Assembly (NCBI GenBank): GCA_002315335.1
Contig: DCGW01000009.1
Span: 92,480 to 103,053, forward strand
From: Firmicutes bacterium UBA1768
GTDB taxonomy: Bacteria > Bacillota > Clostridia > Peptostreptococcales > Anaerovoracaceae
Reading direction: 5' to 3'
DNA: 10,574 bases
Shown here: positions 5,096 to 10,574 of the stretch, piece by piece
Position numbering within the stretch: position 1 is the first letter of the stretch
Layout of the letters: each line of letters starts with the position of its first letter
The notes under the pieces: model-generated
The model's database searches: none
Seen by the model: only the letters and a program-made list of their open reading frames with translations
Told to the model about the DNA's origin: nothing
Position numbers and translations under genes: made by a program

Positions 5096-7069
5096 ATGGC
5101 AAAAAAGGAATTTAAAGCTGAGTCCAAAAGATTGTTGGACCTCATGATTAACTCGATTTATACAAACAAAGAAATTTTTCTGAGAGAGCTCATCTCAAAT
5201 GCGAGCGATGCTATCGACAAGCTGTACTATAAGGAGCTGCAGAGCGGTAAGGCTGGAATTAACAGAGATGACTTCAAAATAACTATTGAAACCGATAAAA
5301 ACGCGGGAACGCTTAAAATTATAGATAACGGTATAGGAATGACTCTTGAAGAGGTTGAAAACAACCTCGGAACTATTGCAAAGAGCGGTTCGTTTGACTT
5401 TAAGACAGGAATGGGAGCTGCTGAGGCTAAGGAAAAATCTGAAGAGGGAGTGGAAACCGAAGGCGGCCTCGGCGATGACAGGGAAAAAATTGACATCATC
5501 GGTCAGTTCGGCGTAGGCTTCTACTCAGCCTTTATGGTAAGCGACAGGGTTGAGGTTGTCACAAAAGCAGACGGTTCAGACAAGGCCTATAGATGGGTGT
5601 CCGAAGGAGTTGACGGCTATGAGGTGGAGGAAACAGAAAAGCCTGAAGCCGGAACAGAAATCACCCTGAAAATCAAGGCGGATACAGCAGATGAAAACTA
5701 TTCTCAGTATCTTCAGGATGGAACTCTTCAAAGACTTGTCAAAAATTACTCCGACTACATCAGATATCCGATTGAGATGATGGTGGAAAAGAGAAAGATG
5801 AGAGAGGGCACAGGAATTCCGGCAGGCGAAAACGGAGAACCGGCAGTTCCGGCAGAGTTTGACACATACGAAGAGCTTGTAACTCTTAACTCTATGGTTC
5901 CGCTTTGGAAGAAGCAGAAGTCAGAGCTTACCGAAGAGGACTACAATAATTTCTATAAGGACAAGTTTGACTACACAGAGCCTCTCAAGGTAATTCACAC
6001 CAATGTTGAGGGTGTGGTAAGCTACACCTCGCTGCTCTTTATACCGAGTCAGGCTCCATATAATTACTATACTAAGGAATTTGAAAAGGGACTCCAGCTC
6101 TATTCCTCTGGAGTGCTGATTATGGAAAAGTGCGGCGACCTTCTTCCAAACCACTTCAGCTTCGTAAAGGGTCTTGTCGATTCTCAGGATCTTTCTCTCA
6201 ATATTTCAAGAGAAATGCTCCAGCATGACAGACAGCTCAAGGCCATTGCACAGAGACTCGAGAAGAAAATCAAGTCAGAGCTGCTTTCTATGCAGTCAAA
6301 CGACAGAGCCAGGTACAATGAGTTTTATAAAAACTTTGGTCTCCAGCTCAAATTCGGAGTGTACGAAGGCTACGGCATAAATAAAGAGGTTCTTAAGGAT
6401 CTCATAATGTTCTATTCTTCGAGTGAAAAACAGCTTGTCACACTTAAGGAATACGTTTCAAGAATGAAGGAAGACCAGGATGTAATCTACTACGCCTGCG
6501 GCGAAAGTGCAGAAAAGATTGACAAGCTGCCTCAGACAGAGGGACTCAGAGACAGAGGCTTTGAAATTCTCTACCTGACAGACGATGTTGATGAATTTGC
6601 GCTTCAGATGCTGTACGATTATGACGGAAAGCAGTTTAAGTCGGTACAGTCAGACGACATCGACCTTGGTCAGTCAGAAGAGGAAAAGCAGGAGGCAGAA
6701 AAGAAGGCGGCAGATAATAAGGATGTTATCGAAGCGGTAAAGGCTGCGCTTGAGGGCAAGGTTGCCGAAGTCAAGCTCAGCTCAAGACTCAAGACTCATC
6801 CGGTTTGCCTCACCTCCAAGGGTGGACTCTCCATTGAAATGGAAAAGGTTCTCAGTCAGATGCCTATGGAGGGCGGCATTGAAGCCTCAAAGGTTCTTGA
6901 AATCAATTCAGGACATCCAATAGTTGAAAAGCTTGCAGCGGCCTTTGCTGAGGATAAGGAAAAACTCAACAAGTATGCAAAGCTTCTCTACAATCAGGCC
7001 TTGCTCATTGAAGGCCTGCCTATAGAGGACCCTGTAGAGTTTTCAAATGCAATCTGCGATTTGCTGTAA
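5096..7069 (+). CDS. htpG: Hsp90-family molecular chaperone HtpG
   Basis: This encodes a 657-residue cytosolic ATP-dependent chaperone that helps fold or hold client proteins under stress. The N-terminal GHKL ATPase domain shows [16 protein letters not shown] (catalytic Glu31, metal-binding Asn35), DNGIGMT (Asp78), LGTIAKSGS, and the glycine lid [12 protein letters not shown] at about 135-146. The middle domain has [14 protein letters not shown] and LNISREMLQ, and the C-terminal dimerisation part runs to the end. It is slightly longer than the E. coli protein, partly because of an acidic extra stretch in the ATP lid (about 109-131). Start 5096 is chosen for AGGTGG 5 nt upstream; an in-frame ATG at 5069 lies inside the pta terminator stem. 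No CIRCE operator or clear promoter is visible in the leader. The gene is intact. Confidence 0.97.
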   Translation: MAKKEFKAESKRLLDLMINSIYTNKEIFLRELISNASDAIDKLYYKELQSGKAGINRDDFKITIETDKNAGTLKIIDNGIGMTLEEVENNLGTIAKSGSFDFKTGMGAAEAKEKSEEGVETEGGLGDDREKIDIIGQFGVGFYSAFMVSDRVEVVTKADGSDKAYRWVSEGVDGYEVEETEKPEAGTEITLKIKADTADENYSQYLQDGTLQRLVKNYSDYIRYPIEMMVEKRKMREGTGIPAGENGEPAVPAEFDTYEELVTLNSMVPLWKKQKSELTEEDYNNFYKDKFDYTEPLKVIHTNVEGVVSYTSLLFIPSQAPYNYYTKEFEKGLQLYSSGVLIMEKCGDLLPNHFSFVKGLVDSQDLSLNISREMLQHDRQLKAIAQRLEKKIKSELLSMQSNDRARYNEFYKNFGLQLKFGVYEGYGINKEVLKDLIMFYSSSEKQLVTLKEYVSRMKEDQDVIYYACGESAEKIDKLPQTEGLRDRGFEILYLTDDVDEFALQMLYDYDGKQFKSVQSDDIDLGQSEEEKQEAEKKAADNKDVIEAVKAALEGKVAEVKLSSRLKTHPVCLTSKGGLSIEMEKVLSQMPMEGGIEASKVLEINSGHPIVEKLAAAFAEDKEKLNKYAKLLYNQALLIEGLPIEDPVEFSNAICDLL

Positions 7070-7113
7070 CAGGCGAGAATTAAGCAATTGGGAAAAAATG
7101 GAAATTATGTCGA

Positions 7114-7143
7114 TTGACAAATAAAGTAATGCTATCGGATATT
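7114..7143 (+). promoter_or_regulatory. Candidate promoter of the lipoprotein and ydjI-like operon
   Basis: A perfect TTGACA (7114-7119) is followed after 18 bases by GATATT (7138-7143), a 4/6 match to TATAAT. It lies between htpG and the lipoprotein gene, 25 nt before its ATG. The -35 box is strong and the -10 box weak, so an alternative sigma factor or an activator is possible. No terminator is visible between htpG and this point. Confidence 0.5.
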
Positions 7144-7167
7144 CCTCGGGGAAGAAAGGAGGACAAC

Positions 7168-7599
7168 ATGAAAAAAAGAATATTAATTTTGCTTTTGGCA
7201 ATGGTACTGGTATTTTCTCTTGCAGCTTGCGGAGCTTCAAAATATGCGGGAGAATACACCTGCACCAAGGTTTCTATGGAGTTGGAGGGAGAAGAAATCT
7301 CAGCCTCACCAGCAGAACTGTTTGACGGAGATGTAACTCTTGAAATTGTTGACGATACAAAGGCAACGCTTACACTCGGAGGAGATCCTGTGGATGCTGA
7401 ATATACAGTAAACGGCAGCGAAATAACGCTTACAATTGAAGGTACCGAAAGCAAGGGTACAATTAGTGAGAATACGATTGAACTGGACCTCATGGGAACA
7501 GGAATGAAATACATCTTTGAAAAGAACGGAACTTCCGAAGAAAAAGACAGCTCTAAAGCCGAAGAAGGAGATAAAGCTGAAGAAAGCTCTGAAGCATAA
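7168..7599 (+). CDS. Small predicted lipoprotein with beta-rich domain and acidic tail
   Basis: This encodes a 143-residue protein. The N-terminus MKKRILILLLAMVLVFSLAAC is a lipoprotein signal peptide: basic start, hydrophobic core, and lipobox LAAC with Cys21 as the lipidated residue. The mature part (about 22-122) is a run of short beta strands (YAGEYTCTKVSMELEGEEI, VTLEIVDDTKATLTL, YTVNGSEITLTIEG, TISENTIELDL, MKYIFEK). It resembles small lipocalin-like or copper-resistance-like lipoproteins of Clostridia, though I cannot name a family. The last 20 or so residues are a Glu/Lys/Ser-rich low-complexity tail. The start is set by AAAGGAGG 6 nt upstream; the open frame extends to a TTG that is really the -35 box. 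The ydjI-like gene begins 36 nt later with no terminator between, so co-transcription is likely and suggests an envelope role. Confidence 0.85.
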   Translation: MKKRILILLLAMVLVFSLAACGASKYAGEYTCTKVSMELEGEEISASPAELFDGDVTLEIVDDTKATLTLGGDPVDAEYTVNGSEITLTIEGTESKGTISENTIELDLMGTGMKYIFEKNGTSEEKDSSKAEEGDKAEESSEA

Positions 7600-7635
7600 A
7601 GCGTCAGGGGCTTACAACCTAAAAAGGAGATTAAT

Positions 7636-9012
7636 ATGGGTCTAATTAAAGCTGCACTTGGTGCGCTGGGTGGAAATCTGGCGGACCAGTGGAAAGAGTA
7701 TTATTATTGTGAGGCTATGGACGCAGGCACCATAATGGTAAAGGGACAGAAGAGGGTATCGTCAAGGTCTGCAAACAAGCACGGCAGTGACAATATCATA
7801 ACCAAGGGGTCTGTGGTTGCGGTTGCAAACGGACAGTGTATGATAATCGTCGAGCAGGGGAAGGTTGTGGAAATGTGTGCCGAACCAGGGGAATTCGTTT
7901 TTGACAATTCCACGGAGCCGTCTATCTTCATGGGAGATCTTAAGGAAAGCATAGGAGAAACCTTCAAAAATATAGGCAAGCGTTTTACTTTTGGAGGAGA
8001 ACCTCCGAAGGATCAGAGGGTATACTATATTAACACCAAGGAAATGCTTGGAAATAAGTACGGAACACCGAGCCCGGTTCCTTTCAGAGTGGTGGACCAA
8101 AGAGCTGGAATAGATATTGATATAGCAATTAAATGCTTCGGTGAATACAGCTACCACATAGCGGACCCGATAAAGTTTTACACAAATGTCTGCGGAAATG
8201 TTGAAGACGTGTACCTCAGAGACAATCTGGACAGTCAGCTTAAGACAGAAGTGTTGACTGCGCTTCAGCCGGCTTTTTCGAGGATTTCGGAGATGGGTAT
8301 AAGATATTCGGCACTACCCGGTCATGCAAAGGAGCTTGCGGACGCAATGAATGCTGAACTTTCGGCTGATTGGGGAGGTCTTAGAGGAATTGAAATTGTC
8401 AGATTCGGGGTTTCTTCCGTGAAGGCAACGGAAGAAGACGAGGCGATGATTAAGGAAATGCAGAAAAATGCTGCATTTGTTGATCCGTCAAGAGCAGCCG
8501 CAAATATGGCGGGGGCTCAGATGGAGGCTATGAAGTCGGCTGCGAAGAACGAGGGCGCAGGAGCGGCCATGGCCTTTATGGGCATGAACATGGCCGGAGG
8601 TGCTGCGGGCGGCGCGGTACAAGGCCTGTACGAAATGGCTCAGAACCAGGGCGGCCCGCAGCAACCCCAGGGCCAGCCAACTAAGGCCGGCGGCGGTCCC
8701 GGTGGGACCGCCTCGGGCACCGGCTCTGGTTCGGGTGACGTTTGGCGGTGCCCGGCTTGCGGCGCCGAGGTGAGCGGCAAATTCTGCACCGAGTGCGGCG
8801 CGAAGCGGCCGGTCGCTGAGGGCTGGACCTGCTCCTGCGGCGCAGTCAACAAGGGCAGGTTCTGTTCGGAGTGCGGTGCAAAAAAACCGGCAGGAGAGCC
8901 TTTGTATAAGTGTGATAAGTGCGGCTGGGAGCCTGAAGACCCTAAGCACCCACCAAAGTTCTGCCCTGAATGCGGAGACCCATTCGGCGAAGAAGATATA
9001 ATCAAACAGTAA
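7636..9012 (+). CDS. SPFH-domain protein with three C-terminal zinc ribbons (YdjI-like)
   Basis: This encodes a 458-residue protein starting MGLIKAALGALGG, with AAAAAGGAG 8 nt upstream. Residues about 25-290 form a domain like the SPFH/band-7-type domain of B. subtilis YdjI ('virion core' family): it opens with DQWKEYYYCEAMDAGTIMVK and continues through FVFDNSTEPSIF and YSYHIADPIKFYTN. Residues about 290-345 are Ala/Gly/Met-rich, then a Gln/Pro/Gly linker follows. Three zinc ribbons end the protein: C372/C375/C384/C387, C399/C401/C410/C413 and C426/C429/C443/C446. Such proteins scaffold membrane-stress complexes in Bacillus, where ydjG, ydjH and ydjI act with PspA. Here ydjG- and ydjH-like genes follow. 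The linker and first ribbons are coded by an unusually GC-rich stretch. Family call is good; the exact role is inferred from relatives. Confidence 0.85.
   Translation: MGLIKAALGALGGNLADQWKEYYYCEAMDAGTIMVKGQKRVSSRSANKHGSDNIITKGSVVAVANGQCMIIVEQGKVVEMCAEPGEFVFDNSTEPSIFMGDLKESIGETFKNIGKRFTFGGEPPKDQRVYYINTKEMLGNKYGTPSPVPFRVVDQRAGIDIDIAIKCFGEYSYHIADPIKFYTNVCGNVEDVYLRDNLDSQLKTEVLTALQPAFSRISEMGIRYSALPGHAKELADAMNAELSADWGGLRGIEIVRFGVSSVKATEEDEAMIKEMQKNAAFVDPSRAAANMAGAQMEAMKSAAKNEGAGAAMAFMGMNMAGGAAGGAVQGLYEMAQNQGGPQQPQGQPTKAGGGPGGTASGTGSGSGDVWRCPACGAEVSGKFCTECGAKRPVAEGWTCSCGAVNKGRFCSECGAKKPAGEPLYKCDKCGWEPEDPKHPPKFCPECGDPFGEEDIIKQ
8692..8712. repeat. Perfect 9-bp inverted repeat inside the ydjI-like gene
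   Basis: GGCGGTCCC (8692-8700) and GGGACCGCC (8704-8712) flank a GGT loop, all within the glycine-rich linker codons. As RNA or single-stranded DNA it would make a very stable GC hairpin. It has no T run after it. It lies in the most GC-rich part of the window. Confidence 0.8.
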
Positions 9013-9019
9013 ATACTAA

Positions 9020-9083
9020 TCCCGGGAATTGTGGCGCAATAGTATTCAGACCGGATGAACCGGTCAGGCCCAATGACCCGGGA
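9020..9083 (+). other. Structured intercistronic element between ydjI-like and ydjG-like genes
   Basis: Three nested stems can be drawn. TCCCGGG (9020-9026) pairs with CCCGGGA (9077-9083). ATTG-(T)-GGC (9028-9035) pairs with GCC-CAAT (9068-9074), with one bulged base. GACCGG (9049-9054) pairs with CCGGTC (9060-9065) around an ATGAA loop. No T run follows, and the ydjG-like ribosome binding site (GAGGAAA) is about 12 nt downstream. It is likely an RNA structure that tunes decay or translation between the two genes, but I do not recognise a class. Confidence 0.6.
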
Positions 9084-9107
9084 CTAATATTTGTAGAGGA
9101 AATAACA

Positions 9108-10382
9108 ATGTCAGAAATAAGTAATTATAAATGTCCTGCCTGCACCGGGCCGCTGAGATTTGATGCGGCAACGGAGAAGCTTGTCTGTGACTACTGCGAA
9201 AGCACCTATGATGTTGCGGAAATAGAGGCCTTTTACAAAAAAGAGGTGGAGGCTGCCGAGGCCGAAGCTGCCGCAAAAGAAAAGGCGGAAACAGAGGAGC
9301 TTATTAAGGCTGCAGAGGAAGCTCTGAGAAGGCAAAAGGAAAAGGATGAGACCTTTGCAGCGGCCTTTGAGACAGGAGGAAATGAAGCCCTGTCAGAGGA
9401 GGAACGCAAACTCGGGTCGGAAGAGGCTCAAAGGGAAGTGGATGAGCTGCTCCGAAGGATGGAGTCTGACACTGCTGCAAATGGAAGCGTCTGGGGAGCG
9501 GACGCGGATAAGATGACGGTATATAACTGTCCGTCCTGCGGAGCTGAGATTATCTGCGAGGAAACTACAGCAGCAACCTTCTGTCCTTACTGCGGAAACA
9601 ACACTATTATTCCGGGAAAACTCGGAGGAGCTACCATTAAACCGGACTTAATAATTCCGTTTAAGCTCGAAAAAGAGCAGGCAATTCAGGCTCTTAAGGA
9701 CCAATACAAGGGAAAAATATTCCTTCCGAAGCGGTTCAAAGACAAGAATCACATAGAAAAAATCAGAGGTATATATGTTCCGTTCTGGCTTTTCGACGGC
9801 AAGGCAGAGGCCAAGGTTGATTTTACTGCGACTCGCTCACACATAGTGCCCGGTCATAAGGCTGACGTAGCTGTTACTGAGCACTTCGATGTTCACCGTC
9901 AGGGAACTCTTAGCTTTGAAAAAATCCCTACCGACGCATCCTCGCAGATGCCGGACGATATGATGGACTCAATAGAGCCCTTCAACTACGATGAGTTTAA
10001 GGAGTTTTCTGCGGCTTATCTGCCGGGGTTTTATGCGGATAAGTACGATGTAAGCATTGAAGAAAGCACAGATCGAGCAGACAGGAGGGCCGAGACCACA
10101 GTTCTTGACTATATGAGAAACACTGTTACAGGCTATGAGTCCTGTTCGTTGGTCTCATCTGATGTAAAAATCAGGCACGGAAGAGTGGAGTATGCGCTTC
10201 TTCCTGTTTGGATGCTGAACACTAAATGGGACGGAAAGGATTATTTGTTTGCTATGAACGGTCAGACCGGCAAAATGGTAGGGAATCTTCCGATTGACAA
10301 AAAACGTGTTGCGGCGATGTTTTTCGGTATTTCTCTGCCGCTTATGGCAATAATGGGACTGATTTCGTTCCTGTTGTTTTAG
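9108..10382 (+). CDS. Zinc-ribbon protein with coiled coil and C-terminal membrane anchor (YdjG-like)
   Basis: This encodes a 424-residue protein. The first zinc ribbon is C9/C12/C27/C30 (YKCPACTGPL ... LVCDYC). An Ala/Glu/Lys-rich predicted coiled coil runs about 36-120. A second ribbon is C141/C144/C159/C162. A beta-rich domain follows (IIPFKLEKEQAI, IRGIYVPFWLFDG, YALLPVWMLNTKW), and one hydrophobic segment at about 400-424 ends the protein as a tail anchor. This order matches B. subtilis YdjG-type proteins, often annotated as 'TFIIB-type zinc ribbon' or wrongly as helicase or RNA-polymerase subunits. In Bacillus, YdjG and YdjH help place PspA at the membrane. The ATG at 9108 has GAGGAAA just before it; an upstream in-frame ATG at 8970 lies in the previous gene and is not used. 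The next gene starts 11 nt after the stop. Confidence 0.85.
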   Translation: MSEISNYKCPACTGPLRFDAATEKLVCDYCESTYDVAEIEAFYKKEVEAAEAEAAAKEKAETEELIKAAEEALRRQKEKDETFAAAFETGGNEALSEEERKLGSEEAQREVDELLRRMESDTAANGSVWGADADKMTVYNCPSCGAEIICEETTAATFCPYCGNNTIIPGKLGGATIKPDLIIPFKLEKEQAIQALKDQYKGKIFLPKRFKDKNHIEKIRGIYVPFWLFDGKAEAKVDFTATRSHIVPGHKADVAVTEHFDVHRQGTLSFEKIPTDASSQMPDDMMDSIEPFNYDEFKEFSAAYLPGFYADKYDVSIEESTDRADRRAETTVLDYMRNTVTGYESCSLVSSDVKIRHGRVEYALLPVWMLNTKWDGKDYLFAMNGQTGKMVGNLPIDKKRVAAMFFGISLPLMAIMGLISFLLF

Positions 10383-10393
10383 GGGGTGCGGCT

Positions 10394-10574
10394 ATGAAGA
10401 ATAAAGCTTTTTCAATAATATTTGCTCTGATCATAGGGGCTGCAATTTCCCTGCCTGTATTTGCTGCGGCAGATGACTCTGAGGCGCAGCTCAATTATGT
10501 CACAGATGCAGCTGGACTTCTTACTCAGACAGAGGCTGCAAGCCTTGAAGAAATCGCGGCCGCTATTTCCTCGG
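10394..10574 (+). CDS. TPM-domain secreted or membrane protein (YdjH-like), N-terminal part
   Basis: Only the first 60 residues are in the window; the gene runs off the end. The ATG at 10394 has AGGGGG about 7 nt upstream. Residues 1-25 (MKNKAFSIIFALIIGAAISL then PVFAA) form a signal peptide with a likely cleavage after VFA. The mature start contains NYVTDAAGLLTQTEAASLEE followed by IAAAI. The pattern V-x-D-x-A-x-x-L-(T/S), then a Leu-Glu helix, is the usual opening of TPM domains (TLP18.3/Psb32/MOLO-1 type), found in YdjH and YgcG-like proteins. It completes the I-G-H set with the two preceding genes. A C-terminal transmembrane helix and Gly-rich tail would be expected but are not visible. 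Confidence 0.8.
   Translation, partial: MKNKAFSIIFALIIGAAISLPVFAAADDSEAQLNYVTDAAGLLTQTEAASLEEIAAAISS

Noticed and set aside
8488..9005. Long minus-strand open frames opposite the zinc-ribbon codons
   Set aside because: These are shadows caused by the GC-rich sense strand, have no ribosome binding site, and translate to low-complexity Arg/Ala/Pro runs.
8970..9107. 46-residue N-terminal extension of the ydjG-like protein from ATG 8970
   Set aside because: It overlaps the end of the preceding gene in another frame and the structured gap, and its arginine-rich sequence reads as an artefact.
9108..10382. Helicase or RNA-polymerase-subunit annotation for the ydjG-like protein
   Set aside because: The resemblance is limited to the zinc ribbon; there is no helicase motif, and the C-terminal anchor and neighbours fit YdjG.

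Overview
This looks like a chromosomal segment from an anaerobic, low-to-mid GC Gram-positive bacterium of the class Clostridia. The evidence is strong AGGAGG-type ribosome binding sites, sigma-A-like TTGACN/TATAAT promoters, AGA-rich arginine codon use, an oxygen-sensitive ferredoxin-dependent 2-keto acid oxidoreductase, an acetate-pathway enzyme, and a Gram-positive lipoprotein. An amino-acid-fermenting member of Eubacteriales is plausible, but I cannot name a genus from this sequence.

Layout. (1) 1-700: the 3' end of a probable RsbW-like ATPase-domain gene, a terminator that works in both directions, and a convergent VOC-family gene with its own promoter. (2) 700-1467: two small uncharacterised genes, a 97-residue protein and an 88-residue cysteine-rich protein, the latter just ahead of iorA. 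(3) 1468-3823: iorA and iorB, encoding the two subunits of indolepyruvate:ferredoxin oxidoreductase, separated by 1 nt. (4) 3824-5096: a strongly structured intergenic element, a near-consensus promoter, pta (phosphate acetyltransferase) and its terminator. (5) 5096-7069: htpG (Hsp90). (6) 7114-10574: a promoter, a lipoprotein gene, and three genes resembling Bacillus subtilis ydjI, ydjG and ydjH (SPFH plus zinc ribbons; zinc ribbons plus membrane anchor; TPM domain, cut by the window end). These all lie on the plus strand with short gaps.

How the genes may work together. IorAB oxidatively decarboxylates aryl-pyruvates from aromatic amino acids to aryl-acetyl-CoA and reduced ferredoxin. Pta interconverts acetyl-CoA and acetyl-phosphate, so the block fits amino-acid fermentation with substrate-level phosphorylation, although no acetate kinase gene is present here. 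The ydjI-G-H-like block resembles the envelope-stress module that accompanies PspA in B. subtilis, but no pspA is present in the window.

Most of the window is recognisable housekeeping sequence, and I see no clear candidate for a wholly new system. The parts most worth a second look are two multi-tier intergenic inverted-repeat structures (3832-3904 and 9020-9083), a sharp GC-rich patch with a perfect 9-bp hairpin inside the ydjI-like gene (about 8590-8850), the small cysteine-rich gene ahead of iorA, and the placement of the pta terminator against the htpG ribosome binding site. I saw no tRNA, rRNA, CRISPR array, insertion sequence or phage gene.
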